Shown here piece after piece: positions 24,660 through 35,776 of a stretch of 64,000 nucleotides of DNA. Source of the DNA: Zestomonas insulae (GTDB taxonomy: Bacteria > Pseudomonadota > Gammaproteobacteria > Pseudomonadales > Pseudomonadaceae); assembly GCF_016901015.1 (NCBI RefSeq), contig NZ_JAFEUP010000002.1, positions 620,001 through 684,000 of the forward strand. Reading direction: 5' to 3'. Positions within the stretch are counted from its first letter, which is position 1. Every line of letters starts with the position of its first letter. The position numbers were made by a program, and so were the translations under genes. Below the pieces are notes generated by a model. That model searched no databases. It was not told where the DNA came from and saw only the letters and a list, made by a program, of their open reading frames with translations.

Positions 24660-26009
24660 TTACAGGAAGATAAACTTGGCTACAAAGATTGCGCAAAGTG
24701 CATACAAACTTACCGAGATGTCTTTGCGCTTGCCGGTGAACAGCTTCATCGCCACGTAGGTCACGAAGCCCATGGCGATGCCGTCGGCGACCGAGAAGGT
24801 CAGCGGCATCATGATCACCGTGACGATCGCCGGGATGGTCTCGGTGTGCTCGTTCCAGTCGATGTGGGCCATGCCGCCCATCATCAGCATGGCGACATAG
24901 ATCAGCGCGCCAGCGGTGGCGTAGGCGGGGATCATGCCGGCCAGCGGGGCGAAGAACATCGCGGCGATGAACAGCACGCCGACCACCACAGCGGTGAGGC
25001 CGGTACGGCCGCCGGCGGCGACGCCCGCGGCGCTTTCCACGTAGCTGGTCACCGGCGGTACGCCGAGCATGCCACCGACCACGCTGGAGGCGCTGTCGGC
25101 CTTCATGGCTTTCGACAGGTTCTCGATGCGGCCGTCTTCCTTGACCAGTTGCGCGCGCTGGGCAACGCCCATCAGGGTGCCGGCGGTGTCGAACATGTGC
25201 ACGAACAGGAAGGCCAGGATCACGCTGATCATGGTCACGTTGAAGGCGCCGCTGATGTCCATGGCCATGAAGGTCGGGGCCAGGCTCGGCGGCATCGAGA
25301 ACACCCCGCCGAACTGCACCAGGCCGAGGCCGACGCCGATCAGGGTGACGGTGAGGATGCTGATCAGGATGCCACCGAACACGCGGCGGTATTCCAGCAC
25401 GGCGATCATCAGGAAGCAGATCGCGGCGAGCAGCGGGCCGGGCGAGGTGAGGTCACCGACGTGCACCAGGGTGGCCGGGTGCGGAACGACGATGCCGGCG
25501 GTCTTCAGGCCGATCAGCCCGAGGAATAGCCCGACCCCAGCGCCCATGGCGAAGCGCAGGCTGCTGGGGATGCTGTTGAGCAGCCATTCGCGGATGCGCG
25601 AGAAGGTCAGCACCATGAACAGCACGCCGGACAGGAACACCGCGCCGAGGGCGATTTCCCAGCTGTAGTTCATGGTCTTCACCACGGTGTAGGTGAAGAA
25701 CGCGTTGAGACCCATGCCCGGCGCCAGGCCGACCGGCCAGTTGGCGTACAGCCCCATCAGGAAGCAGCCCAGCGCCGCGGCCAGGCAGGTGGCGACGAAG
25801 GCGGCGCCGTGGTCGATACCGGCGTCAGCCATGATGTTCGGGTTGACGAAGATGATGTAGGCCATGGTGATGAAGGTGGTCAGACCGGCGGCCAATTCGG
25901 TTCTGACGGTGGTGCCGTGCTGGCTCAGCTTGAACAGCCGTTCAAGCAGACCCGTGCCGGCGGGGCGGGCGAGCGGGATACGTTGTTGTTCTTGTTTGGT
26001 GCTTTCCAC
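24660..26009 (-). CDS. NCS2 (AzgA-type) purine permease
   Basis: 449 residues from GTG 26009, chosen because GAGGAG lies upstream at the right distance and the 28 codons before it overlap the leader. About 12-14 hydrophobic segments. The signature TELAAGLTTFITMAYIIFVNP near the N-terminus and VPPVTSYVESAAGVAAGGRT in the middle place it with guanine/hypoxanthine/adenine proton symporters (AzgA/PbuG/GhxP group). Context supports purine import: it is divergent from a GntR regulator and near guaD and xdhABC. The promoter at 26146-26173 carries a palindromic box in its spacer, so repression by the adjacent GntR protein is likely. Confidence 0.9.
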   Translation of the reverse strand: MESTKQEQQRIPLARPAGTGLLERLFKLSQHGTTVRTELAAGLTTFITMAYIIFVNPNIMADAGIDHGAAFVATCLAAALGCFLMGLYANWPVGLAPGMGLNAFFTYTVVKTMNYSWEIALGAVFLSGVLFMVLTFSRIREWLLNSIPSSLRFAMGAGVGLFLGLIGLKTAGIVVPHPATLVHVGDLTSPGPLLAAICFLMIAVLEYRRVFGGILISILTVTLIGVGLGLVQFGGVFSMPPSLAPTFMAMDISGAFNVTMISVILAFLFVHMFDTAGTLMGVAQRAQLVKEDGRIENLSKAMKADSASSVVGGMLGVPPVTSYVESAAGVAAGGRTGLTAVVVGVLFIAAMFFAPLAGMIPAYATAGALIYVAMLMMGGMAHIDWNEHTETIPAIVTVIMMPLTFSVADGIAMGFVTYVAMKLFTGKRKDISVSLYALCAIFVAKFIFL

Positions 26010-26145
26010 AGCGAGGATCTCCTCATGCTTTTTATTGTGGTCGCCCGGTATCCGCAGGCCGCCGAGGCCCAGGATGCGAGGTCGGTGATGCAAGTGGTGG
26101 TGCGCTTCTGGTTGTTGACTCCAGGGTCAGAAAGTGCACGAGCGG

Positions 26146-26173
26146 ATTATGCTTTTGTGTACAAAAAAAGCAA
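26146..26173 (-). promoter_or_regulatory. Permease promoter with GntR-type box in the spacer
   Basis: On the minus strand, TTGCTT (26173 to 26168), a 16-bp spacer, then CATAAT (26151 to 26146). The spacer contains TTGTGTACAA on the + strand (26155-26164), an imperfect palindrome TTGT-N2-ACAA repeated exactly at 26495. This is a classic repressor position. Confidence 0.65.
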
Positions 26174-26200
26174 ATAATGTTTCCACTGTTGCAAATAATG
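26170..26200. repeat. Direct repeat GCAAATAATG, period 21
   Basis: GCAAATAATG at 26170-26179 and 26191-26200, two helical turns apart, just upstream of the permease -35. Possible activator site. The rest of the gap to 26494 shows only AT-rich sequence without a recognisable feature. Confidence 0.5.
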
Positions 26201-26494
26201 CTCTTATCGGGTGTGTGCAAAACCCACGGCGAACTCTGCGCGACAATCGACAGCCACAACTTTCGATAAAACGCTTTTAAAACAGATAGATGGGAGTTTT
26301 CCCCGAAAACCGCAAAGGGCGCTGCCGGGTGTCGGCGTGGGCCGTCACACGGTATTTTCCTGTCCTTAAAGTCAAAAAATGCCTATGAAATGGCGTTATA
26401 GAAAGGAAAAAAACTGAGGATTCGAAGGTGGCTGGAACGGCCAGGTCGGCCGTTCGGCCCGGTACACGGCGGGGTGGTATGCGGATTGGTTGAA

Positions 26495-26505
26495 TTGTGT
26501 ACAAT
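26495..26505 (+). promoter_or_regulatory. Second TTGTGTACAA box over a -10 element
   Basis: TTGTGTACAA (26495-26504) is identical to the box in the permease promoter. It overlaps an extended -10, TGTGTACAAT, about 105 bp before the GntR gene. Suggests negative autoregulation. Confidence 0.6.
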
Positions 26506-26610
26506 GCCAGTAGCATTATTTCGCTGCCTTGCGCGGGCACTTGCCAGCCGACCGGCGAAAGGCAGTACAGTCTCGCTTGACCGCCGAACCTTTCCTTGAC
26601 GCGAGCCAGA

Positions 26611-27381
26611 ATGAACAACGAAGAATTGCAGCCTCTCAAGAAGCAACCGCGCGCTGCCAAGAGCAATCGCAGCGGGACTCAGGATGACGTCGTCTACGCC
26701 CATATCTTCGATGTGATCCTCGAACAGCGCCTGGCGCCCGGCACCAAGCTGAGCGAAGAAGCGTTGGGCGAGATCTTCGGCGTCAGCCGCACCATCATCC
26801 GTCGCTCGCTGTCGCGCCTGGCCCACGAAGGCGTGGTGCTGCTGCGGCCGAACCGCGGTGCGGTGGTCGCCAGCCCGAGCGTCGAGGAAGCCCGGCAGAT
26901 TTTCTACGCGCGGCGCATGGTCGAACGCGCCATCACCGAACTCGCCGTCGAGCACGCCACCACCGAGCAGATCAACGAACTGCGGCAGATGGTCAAGGAC
27001 GAGCAGGACAGCTTCTCGCGCGGCGATCGCGGCGCCGGTATCCGCCTCTCTGGCGAATTCCACCTGAAGCTCGCCGAAGCGGCGAAGAACACCCCGCTGA
27101 TCAGCTTCCAGCGCAGCCTGGTGTCGCAGACCTCGCTGATCATCGCCCAGTACGAGAGCGGCGGCCGTTCGCACTGCTCCTACGACGAACACAACGAGCT
27201 GCTCGACGCCATCGAGGCGCGCGATACCACCAAGGCGGTGCACCTGATGATGCATCACATGGATCACATCGACAGCAAGCTCAACCTCGACGAGGAAAGC
27301 GCTTCGGACGACCTGCACGCGGTGTTCTCGCACCTGCTGCAGACCAAGAAGAAGCCCGGGCGCAGCGCCGCCAATCGCTGA
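26611..27381 (+). CDS. GntR-family regulator (FCD subfamily) of purine uptake/catabolism
   Basis: 256 residues. I use ATG 26611 (MNNEELQPLKKQ); a TTG five codons earlier is in frame but unsupported. Residues ~25-95 are a winged HTH (VYAHIFDVILEQRLAPGTKL, SEEALGEIFGVSRTIIRRSL). Residues ~105-235 are an all-helical FCD effector domain with the metal-binding pattern seen as FHLKLAEAA and HMMH-type histidines. Divergent from the permease and upstream of guaD/xdh on the map, so a purine or derived metabolite is the likely effector. Two TTGTGTACAA boxes in the divergent gap are its likely operators. A strong terminator follows. Confidence 0.9.
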   Translation: MNNEELQPLKKQPRAAKSNRSGTQDDVVYAHIFDVILEQRLAPGTKLSEEALGEIFGVSRTIIRRSLSRLAHEGVVLLRPNRGAVVASPSVEEARQIFYARRMVERAITELAVEHATTEQINELRQMVKDEQDSFSRGDRGAGIRLSGEFHLKLAEAAKNTPLISFQRSLVSQTSLIIAQYESGGRSHCSYDEHNELLDAIEARDTTKAVHLMMHHMDHIDSKLNLDEESASDDLHAVFSHLLQTKKKPGRSAANR

Positions 27382-27398
27382 GCGCAGACTGCTGCCAA

Positions 27399-27430
27399 CA
27401 ACGCCCCGCCTAGCGGGGCGTTGTCGTTTT
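27399..27430 (+). terminator. Rho-independent terminator of gntR
   Basis: CAACGCCCCGC-cta-GCGGGGCGTTG followed by TCGTTTT, 18 bp past the stop. Confidence 0.9.
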
Positions 27431-27441
27431 CAGGGGTGGAT

Positions 27442-27651
27442 TCAGGTCCAGTCGCGATCGAGCTTGCCGCCGCGCGCGCTGAGGGGCGCGCCCGGCAGGC
27501 CGAGTCGTCGGGCCAGCGGTAGCGGGTGTTCCGGCAGGGGTTCGCTTGGCACGGCCGCCTCGCTGACGGCCTGGGCGCGCAGTTGGCGGGTGGTGCTGGC
27601 GCGGCAACTGCGGCTGAGCATCTGGAACCTGAGGCGTGCGGTGCGGTTCAT
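27442..27651 (-). CDS. Small hypothetical protein, doubtful
   Basis: 69 codons, Arg- and Leu-rich (MNRTARLRFQMLSRSCRAST), no recognised domain and no Shine-Dalgarno before the ATG. It fills the gap between the terminator and the exported protein gene. It may be chance; kept because nothing else occupies this stretch. Confidence 0.25.
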   Translation of the reverse strand: MNRTARLRFQMLSRSCRASTTRQLRAQAVSEAAVPSEPLPEHPLPLARRLGLPGAPLSARGGKLDRDWT

Positions 27652-27710
27652 CGGTTGTTCGGCGGATGACCGGCCGTGTTGGCGGGGCCGATCATCCTGC
27701 CGCTCCGGGG

Positions 27711-28670
27711 TTAGGGCAGGCGGGGCGTCAACCGACTCTCAAGCGGAATCGGGAAGGGAAAGCCTAGCACTGGATACTTGCCGCGCACGCGATTCTGCGC
27801 CTGGCATTTGCGCGTGCAGTTGGTCGGTGGCGGGGCGACCTCGACGGCGTCCTCGCCGGTGACCATGCCCATCCGTCCGCCGCTTTCCACCCGCCAGGTG
27901 GACAGCCCGCCGAACTGGTTCAGGTTGGTCGCCACCTGCGCGCTGTCACGCCCGACGAAGCGTTTGGACAGGTCGTTGCCCCAGTTCACCCGTCGCGACA
28001 CCGGCACCGGGTAGCACTGCTTGTTGAAGTTCGGCGGCACGCACAGCGGCAGCGCCGGCGGATTGTCGAAGCGCGGATTCTGGAAGTAGAACACCCCGTC
28101 GGCGAGCACGTGGACGATGTCGGTGGCCGAGCCATCGCCGCGTTCCGGTTCCATCTGGAACACCCCGCCCTGGGCGCAATCCTTGGCCTGGATCTTCATG
28201 CTCAGGCCGGCGCCGGTGCGCGCCAGTTCGATTTCATCTTCGCCCAGCTCGAGGCTGACCGCGCTGGTCAGCGTCAGGCCGCGGTGGTTGGGCGCCTTGC
28301 TGGCATACACCATGGTGGGCACGCCGCCGGTCAGGTCCAGGGAGTTGGGCACGCCGGTGAAGGTGTAGTTGCGAATGCCGAAGGTCGCGGCATCCACTTC
28401 GAAGGTGACGAACTTGCCGATCACCTGGAAGCTCGCGCCGACGCCGGCGGCCGGCACGGAGGTTTTCTGCTCGCCGCTGCGGGCGCCGCTGGGAAACTGC
28501 ACGGTGAAGCCACCGCCTTCGCAGCCATCGGATTTGGCGGCTTCGACGGCTGGCGTCAGCACCGCCAGGGATAGCGCGAACAGCGCCTGCAGACCAGGCG
28601 CACGGAGGACGGCAAAGGGACGAGACGGGCGCGCAGAGAGGAGCGCCAGGGGGCGTAGTTGCTGGTTCAT
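27711..28670 (-). CDS. Exported protein of unknown function
   Basis: 319 residues from ATG 28670 (GAGG upstream); the 25 codons before it lack a site. The N-terminus has an Arg-rich stretch then a hydrophobic segment (LQALFALSLAVLTPAVEAA) with likely cleavage after VEA, so the product is periplasmic or secreted. The mature part is beta-rich without recognised domain and contains Cys residues spaced as pairs (LCVPPNFNKQC, NCTRKC), suggesting disulphides. Lies between gntR and guaD on the guaD strand, but a terminator separates it from guaD, so it has its own promoter. I do not recognise the family. Confidence 0.7.
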   Translation of the reverse strand: MNQQLRPLALLSARPSRPFAVLRAPGLQALFALSLAVLTPAVEAAKSDGCEGGGFTVQFPSGARSGEQKTSVPAAGVGASFQVIGKFVTFEVDAATFGIRNYTFTGVPNSLDLTGGVPTMVYASKAPNHRGLTLTSAVSLELGEDEIELARTGAGLSMKIQAKDCAQGGVFQMEPERGDGSATDIVHVLADGVFYFQNPRFDNPPALPLCVPPNFNKQCYPVPVSRRVNWGNDLSKRFVGRDSAQVATNLNQFGGLSTWRVESGGRMGMVTGEDAVEVAPPPTNCTRKCQAQNRVRGKYPVLGFPFPIPLESRLTPRLP

Positions 28671-28841
28671 GAGGTTGGCCTCTGAGACACATGCAAAAAG
28701 GGGCAAAGGTCCCTCTTGGCAAGGGTGCGATTCTTCCCGCTGCACCGCCCCGCCTATCAGACTAAAGTCTGATGTCTCGTAGCCTAGTCGCTGACCAATC
28801 CGGCGCCGGGAAACCGGACGACAGGCTGCGCGCCACCAACA

Positions 28842-28866
28842 AAAAGCCCCGCTGAGCGGGGCTTTT
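28842..28866. terminator. Rho-independent terminator after guaD
   Basis: AAAAGCCCCGC-tga-GCGGGGCTTTT; on the minus strand it continues with a T-run, 27 bp past the guaD stop. Confidence 0.9.
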
Positions 28867-28892
28867 GCGTGTCGGCGATGGCGCGGGGTGGC

Positions 28893-30197
28893 TCAGTCGC
28901 GCTGGTGCACCGAACGGCCGGCGGCGAAGGTTTCCTTCACCGTGCGGTCGTCGCCGAGGATGGTCAGGGCGAACAGGCGCTCGGCGAGGGTCTTCGCCTG
29001 CTGCATGCGGTAGCTGAGCAGCGGCGTGGCGTCGTAGTCGAGGACGATGAAGTCGGCGTCCTTGCCGGCGTCGAAGTTGCCGATCTTGTGGTCCAGGTAC
29101 AGGGCGCGGGCGCCGCCCAGGGTCGCCAGGTACAGCGACTTGAACGGGTCGAGCTTCTTGCCCTGCAGCTGCATGATCTTGTACGCCTCGTTCAGCGACT
29201 GCAGTTGGTTGAAGCTGGTGCCGCCGCCCACGTCGGTACCCAGGCCGACGCGCACGCCGTGCTTCTCCAGGCGCTCGAGGTCGAACAGGCCGCTGCCGAG
29301 GAACAGGTTGGAGGTCGGGCAGAAGGCGATTGCCGAGCCGGTTTCGGCGAGGCGCTGGCATTCCTCGTCGCACAGGTGCACGCCGTGGGCGAACACCGCG
29401 CGCTGGCCGATCAGCTTGTAGTGGTCGTAGACGTCGAGGTAGCCGCTGCGCTCGGGGAACAGCGCCTTCACCCAGTCGATCTCCGCGCGGTTCTCGGACA
29501 GGTGGGTGTGCATGTACAGGTCCGGGTACTCGCCGAACAGCTGGCCGGCCAGGCTCAGTTGCTCGGGGCTGCTGGTCGGCGCGAAGCGCGGGGTCACCGC
29601 GTAGTGCAGGCGGCCCTTGCCGTGCCAGCGTTCGATCAGCTCCTTGCTGTCGGCGTAGGCGGATTCCGGCGTGTCGGTCAGGTAGTCCGGGGCGTTGCGG
29701 TCCATCAGCACCTTGCCGGCGATCATCCGCAGGTCGAGCTTCTCGGCGGCCTCGAAGAAGGCGTCCACCGACTGCTTGTGCACGGTGCCGAACACCAGCG
29801 CGGTGGTGGTGCCGTTGCGCAGCAGCTCCTTGAGGAAGATTCCGGCGACGTCGGCGGCGTGCGCCTTGTCGGCGAACTGTCGCTCGGTGGGGAAGGTATA
29901 GGTGTTCAGCCAGTCGAGCAGCTGCTCGCCGTAGGAGGCGATCATCCCGGTCTGCGGGTAGTGGATGTGGGTGTCGATGAAGCCGGGGGTGATCAGCGCG
30001 TTGCGGTACTCGCGCACCTCGACGCCGCCCAGCTTGGGCAGCAGCTGCTCGGCCGCGCCGACCTCGACCACCCGGCCGTCATCGACCAGCAGCACGCCGT
30101 CGTCGAAGTACTGATAGGACTGTTCGACACCGACCTCGGCCGGGTCGGCGAGGCTGTGCAGGATGGCGGCGCGGTAGGCTTTCAGAGTGCTGGTCAT
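28893..30197 (-). CDS. guaD: Guanine deaminase
   Basis: 434 residues, amidohydrolase family. Converts guanine to xanthine and ammonia in the cytoplasm, feeding xanthine dehydrogenase. Metal ligands are visible: HxH in GFIDTHIHYPQ (His77, His79), MHTHLSENRAE, the HGVHL histidine, and the late Asp in GLGTDVGGGTS. Length matches bacterial guanine deaminases of the GuaD type. Same strand as xdhC, xdhB and xdhA upstream, 123 bp from xdhC with a REP-like element between them, so a purine catabolic operon is likely. Confidence 0.95.
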   Translation of the reverse strand: MTSTLKAYRAAILHSLADPAEVGVEQSYQYFDDGVLLVDDGRVVEVGAAEQLLPKLGGVEVREYRNALITPGFIDTHIHYPQTGMIASYGEQLLDWLNTYTFPTERQFADKAHAADVAGIFLKELLRNGTTTALVFGTVHKQSVDAFFEAAEKLDLRMIAGKVLMDRNAPDYLTDTPESAYADSKELIERWHGKGRLHYAVTPRFAPTSSPEQLSLAGQLFGEYPDLYMHTHLSENRAEIDWVKALFPERSGYLDVYDHYKLIGQRAVFAHGVHLCDEECQRLAETGSAIAFCPTSNLFLGSGLFDLERLEKHGVRVGLGTDVGGGTSFNQLQSLNEAYKIMQLQGKKLDPFKSLYLATLGGARALYLDHKIGNFDAGKDADFIVLDYDATPLLSYRMQQAKTLAERLFALTILGDDRTVKETFAAGRSVHQRD

Positions 30198-30225
30198 GTC
30201 TGTCTCATATTCGCTGGGAGGCGTG

Positions 30226-30311
30226 CTTCCCGGTCATGGGGGAGGGGGCTCGGGCGAGGGCGAGTGGGCAAACGAACCCCCGGCCCCAACCCCCTCTCCC
30301 ATGACCGGGAG
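30226..30311. repeat. REP-like inverted pair between guaD and xdhC
   Basis: Arms CTTCCCGGTCATGGGGGAGG and its near-complement ending TCTCCCATGACCGGGAG enclose a G-rich/C-rich centre. It can form a long stem in the intercistronic transcript. Confidence 0.65.
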
Positions 30312-30320
30312 CGGCGTAGG

Positions 30321-31172
30321 TCAGGCCTGCTCGCGGCGCGAGCCGGGCAGCAGCTTGGCGACGGTGGATTCGCCCTTCTTGGTGTCCTGGCCGCTCTCTT
30401 TTTGACCGAAAGTGGCGTTGTAGGTGGCGATCACTTCGCCGGCGATCGACACGGCGATCTCCATCGGCAGCTTGCCTTTGACTTCGGCGATGCCCATCGG
30501 GCAGCGCATGCGTTGCACCACCTCGGCCTGGAAACCGCGCTCGCGCAGGCGATGCTCGAACTTGACGCGCTTGGTGCGCGAGCCGATCAGGCCGTAGTAG
30601 GCAAAGTCGTTGCGCTTGAGGATCGCCGCGGTCAGCTCGAGGTCGAGCTGGTGGTTGTGGGTCATGACGATGAAGTAGCTGCCTGGCGGCATGCTGTCGA
30701 TCTCGTCGACCACCTCCTCGTTGACCACCTTCTGCACGCCGGCCGGCAGCTGGGCTGGGAACTCGTTCTCCCGCGAATCGATCCAGCGCACCTTGCACGG
30801 CAGGCTGGCGAGCAGCGGCACCAGTGCGCGGCCGACGTGGCCGGCGCCGAACACGGCGATCTGCGCCTGCGGCTGGCCCATCGGCTCGAACAGCAGCACG
30901 GTGGCGCCGCCACAGCACTGGCCGAGGCTGGCGCCGAGGCTGAAGCGCTCCAGGCGGGTGTCCTGGCTGCGGTTGCTGAGCATCTCGCGGGCGATCTCCA
31001 TCGCCTTGTACTCGAGGTGGCCGCCGCCGATGGTCTCGAACAGCCGGTCGGCGGTGACCACCATCTTCGAGCCGGCGTTGCGCGGCGTGGAGCCGCGCTC
31101 CTCGATGATGGTCACCAGCACGCAGGCTTCACCCTGCTGCTGCAGTTCGGCGAGGGCACTGATCCAGCTCAT
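30321..31172 (-). CDS. xdhC: XdhC, molybdenum cofactor sulfurylation/insertion factor
   Basis: 283 residues from ATG 31172 (MSWISALAEL, GGAG upstream). The open frame runs 150 codons further back, but through a repeat element. N-terminal XdhC/CoxI domain (CVLVTIIEERGSTPRNAGSKM, IGGGHLEYKAMEIA, conserved GQCCGGA) and C-terminal Rossmann domain (IAVFGAGHVGRALVPLLA). XdhC binds Moco, promotes its sulfuration and hands it to XdhB. It sits directly downstream of xdhB in the same direction, with a 298-bp gap containing a REP pair. Confidence 0.93.
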   Translation of the reverse strand: MSWISALAELQQQGEACVLVTIIEERGSTPRNAGSKMVVTADRLFETIGGGHLEYKAMEIAREMLSNRSQDTRLERFSLGASLGQCCGGATVLLFEPMGQPQAQIAVFGAGHVGRALVPLLASLPCKVRWIDSRENEFPAQLPAGVQKVVNEEVVDEIDSMPPGSYFIVMTHNHQLDLELTAAILKRNDFAYYGLIGSRTKRVKFEHRLRERGFQAEVVQRMRCPMGIAEVKGKLPMEIAVSIAGEVIATYNATFGQKESGQDTKKGESTVAKLLPGSRREQA

Positions 31173-31346
31173 TTGCTCAGTCTCCAGGTCGGCGACGTCT
31201 GGCCCGGACGCGACAGGCGCCAGTTGGCCAACGAGGGCTCCAGCAGCGGCACCGGCGGTGACGCGGCGGGGCGGGTGTTCAGTTCGGGGTGTCTTGTCAT
31301 TGTTATGCACCGCGGTTCGAGTAGGTACAGCGCTGTTGCTGGTTAG

Positions 31347-31425
31347 CTGGGTCCCCGCCTTCGCGGGGACGACGGTTGAACGCTGGGGCTTCCTCCCCGT
31401 CATCCCCGCGAAGGCGGGGATCCAG
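31347..31425. repeat. REPIN-like element between xdhC and xdhB
   Basis: Two palindromic units in inverted orientation: 31347-31373 (core CCCCGCCTTCGCGGGG) and 31399-31425 (core CCCCGCGAAGGCGGGG). A further short hairpin GGATGTG-gctctg-CACATCC follows at about 31438-31457, close to the xdhB stop. The rest of the gap (31173-31346) shows nothing. Confidence 0.8.
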
Positions 31426-31470
31426 AGCGTAGGGTGGATGTGGCTCTGCACATCCCCCCCAGCCCAGGGT

Positions 31471-33862
31471 TCAGACCGTTTCCACTTCCGCAGCCACCGC
31501 TTCCGTGGCCGTCTGCTGCTGCAACTTGCGCAGCTGCTCGACGCCCCACAGCACGCGCTCCGGGGTGGCCGGGGCGTCGATCTGCGGGTGCACGCGGTAG
31601 TCGGCGAGGCTGGCCACTGCATCCTTGATCGCGCACCAAGGCGCGATGCCGAGCATGAACGGCGGCTCGCCGACAGCCTTGGAATGGAACACCGTCTGTT
31701 CCGGGTTCTTGCGGTTCTCTACCAGCTTCACGCGCAGGTCCAACGGCATGTCGGCGATGGCCGGGATCTTGTAGCTGGCCGGGCCATTGGTCATCAGCTT
31801 GCCCTTGGCGTTCCACACCAGTTCCTCGGTGGTCAGCCAGCCCATGCCCTGGACGAACGCGCCTTCCACCTGGCCGATGTCGATGGCCGGGTTCAGCGAG
31901 TCGCCGACGTCATGGAGGATGTCGCTGCGCAGCATCTTGTACTCGCCGGTCAGGGTGTCGACGATCACTTCCGAGCAGGCCACGCCATAGGCGAAGTAGT
32001 AGAACGGCCGGCCGCGCGCCTTGTCGCGGTCGTAGAAGATCTTCGGCGTGCGGTAGAAGCCGGTCGACGACAGCGACACCTGGCCGAAGTAGGCCTGCTG
32101 GATCACTTCCTCGAAGGAGAAGAAGCGCTCGCGCACACGCACCTGGCTGTTGCGGAACTCGATGTCTTCCTCGGTGACCTTGTGCTGGTGCACGAGGAAG
32201 TCGACCAGGCGCTGCTTGATGGTCTCGGCGGCGTTCTTCGCCGCCATGCCGTTGAGGTCGGCGCCCGACGAGGCGGCGGTCGGCGAGGTGTTCGGCACCT
32301 TGTCGGTGTTGGTCGCGGTGATCTGGATGCGCTCGATGTCGACGTTGAACACCTGCGCCACGATCTGCGCCACCTTGGTGTTCAGGCCCTGGCCCATCTC
32401 GGTGCCGCCGTGGTTCAGGTGGATGCTGCCGTCGGTGTAGACGTGGATCAGCGCGCCGGCCTGGTTGAGGAAGGTGGCGGTGAAGCTGATGCCGAATTTC
32501 ACCGGGGTCATCGCCAGGCCTTTCTTCAGCACCGGGCTGTTGGCGTTGAACGCGCGGATTTCCTCGCGGCGCTTGGCGTAGTCGCAGCTCGCCTCCAGCT
32601 CGGCGGTCATCTCGGCGAGCATGTTGTGCTCGACGGTCTGGTAGTAGTGGGTGACGTTGCGCTCGTCCTTGCGGTAGTAGTTGAGCTTGCGCACCTCGAG
32701 CGGGTCCTTGCCGATGTGGCAGGCGATCACGTCCATGATCTCTTCGATGGCGACCATCCCCTGCGGGCCGCCGAAGCCGCGGTAGGCGGTGTTCGAGGCG
32801 GTATTGGTCTTGCAGCGCAGACCGTTGATGGTGGCGTTTTCGAGGAAGTAGGCGTTGTCCGAGTGGAACATCGCGCGGTCGACGATCGAGCCGGAGAGGT
32901 CCGGCGAGTAGCCGCAGTTGCCGGCCAGTTGCAGCTCGATGCCGCGCAGCAGGCCGTCATCGTCGAAGCCGATGTCGTACTCGACGTAGAACGGGTGGCG
33001 CTTGCCGGTGATCGACATGTCTTCCATGCGCGGCAGGCGCATCTTGGTCGGCCGCCCGGTGAGGTGGGCGATCACTGCGCACAGGCAGGCCGGGCCGGCG
33101 GCCTGGGTTTCCTTGCCGCCGAAACCGCCGCCCATGCGGCGCATATCGATGACGATCTTGTTCATCGGCACGCCGAGCACTTCGGCGACCAGTTTCTGCA
33201 CCTCGGTGGCGTTCTGCGTCGAGGTGTAGATGATCATGCCGCCGTCTTCGGTGGGCATCACCGAGGAGATCTGGGTTTCCAGGTAGAAGTGTTCCTGGCC
33301 ACCGATGTGCAGGGTGCCCTGCAGGCGGTTCTGCGCTGTTGCCAGCGCGCTGCTGGCGTCGCCGCGCTTGTGCTGGTGCGGGTCGAGTACGTAGTGCTTC
33401 TTGCGGTAGGCATCGACCACGTCGAGCACCGGCTCGAGGTCCTCGTATTCGACGATTGCCGCCATCGCCGCCTTGCGCGCGGTTTCCAGGCTGTCGGCGC
33501 CGACCGCCAGGACCACCTGGCCGACGTACTCGACCTTGCCGTCGGCGAGCAGCGGATCACCGGCGACCACCGGGCCGATGTCCAGCTGGCCGGGCACGTC
33601 GTCCTTGGTGATGGCGATGGCCACCCCGGGGAACTGGTAGCAGGGCGTGGTATCGATCTTCACGATGCGCGCGTGGGCGCGGTCGCTCATGCGCGCATAG
33701 ACGTGCAGCTGGTTGGGGAACTCCAGGCGGTCGTCGACGTACACCGCTTCGCCGGTGACGTGCTTCGGCGCGCTCTCGTGCTTGACGCTCTTGCCGACGC
33801 CGGTGGTGATGTCGGCGCGGAACAGTTCGGCCAGCTCTTCCTGCGATTTGATGTGCAGATGG

Positions 33863-33870
<8 letters not shown>
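31471..33870 (-). CDS. xdhB: Xanthine dehydrogenase, molybdopterin subunit
   Basis: 799 residues. Catalyses hydroxylation of hypoxanthine/xanthine to urate with XdhA. Moco-site motifs are present: RMGGGFGGKETQAAG, MGQGLNTKVAQI, PTAASSGADLNGMAAKNAAE and the catalytic-Glu segment KAVGEPPFMLG. Length fits bacterial XdhB. It overlaps the xdhA stop by 8 bp, so translation is coupled. Confidence 0.96.
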
Positions 33871-35302
<1,432 letters not shown>

Positions 35303-35352
35303 GGCGACCTCCAGGCACTTTATTGTTTTTTACGAGGGCTCGTATGAAGACG

Positions 35353-35405
35353 AATTTAGAGAAAACTGACTTTTGGGTCAACAAAATATTTGACTCTTTA
35401 GTCAA
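35353..35405 (-). promoter_or_regulatory. xdhA promoter and 16-bp palindrome
   Basis: On the minus strand, TTGACC (35381 to 35376), 17-bp spacer, TAAATT (35358 to 35353). Upstream lies the perfect palindrome TTGACT-cttt-AGTCAA (35390-35405), centred about 51 bp before the expected start point, an activator-like position. The GTCAA half-site recurs within the -35, giving three half-sites. Confidence 0.6.
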
Positions 35406-35653
35406 GCAAGTCTCATGCCTTCAAGTTATGAGTCCGGTAAGCAACAGGGCCATGTCTTAAGGGTAGTGCCTGGCGGGGCACAGGGCCCGCTAAGCGCTGG
35501 GATGTGGCGCTAAACGGCACGGGTTGAAGCGGGGTTTTGACGGGCGGATCAGGTTGTCTTGGCGGCGAGGCGCGGGAGTGTGGGGCGAGGTTCGACGTGG
35601 AGCACGGATCGGCTGGGTGGGCAGCGTTGGGGCAGGGCTGAGTCGTGGCGTGC

Positions 35654-35740
35654 CTGGCTCTCCGCCTGCGCGGGGATGACGCTGTGGGGTAGGGGGGAAG
35701 CGCGCGCCCATCCGTCGCTCCCGCGCAGGCGGGAGTCCAG
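35654..35740. repeat. REPIN-like element upstream of xdhA
   Basis: Two inverted palindromic units, 35654-35681 (TCCGCCTGCGCGGGGA core) and 35713-35740 (TCCCGCGCAGGCGGGA core), similar to the 31347 pair. The remaining bases from 35406 to 35653 show nothing recognisable. Confidence 0.75.
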
Positions 35741-35776
35741 TGGGCGGCACGCACGCAAGCCGCTGCTACGCGCGGC

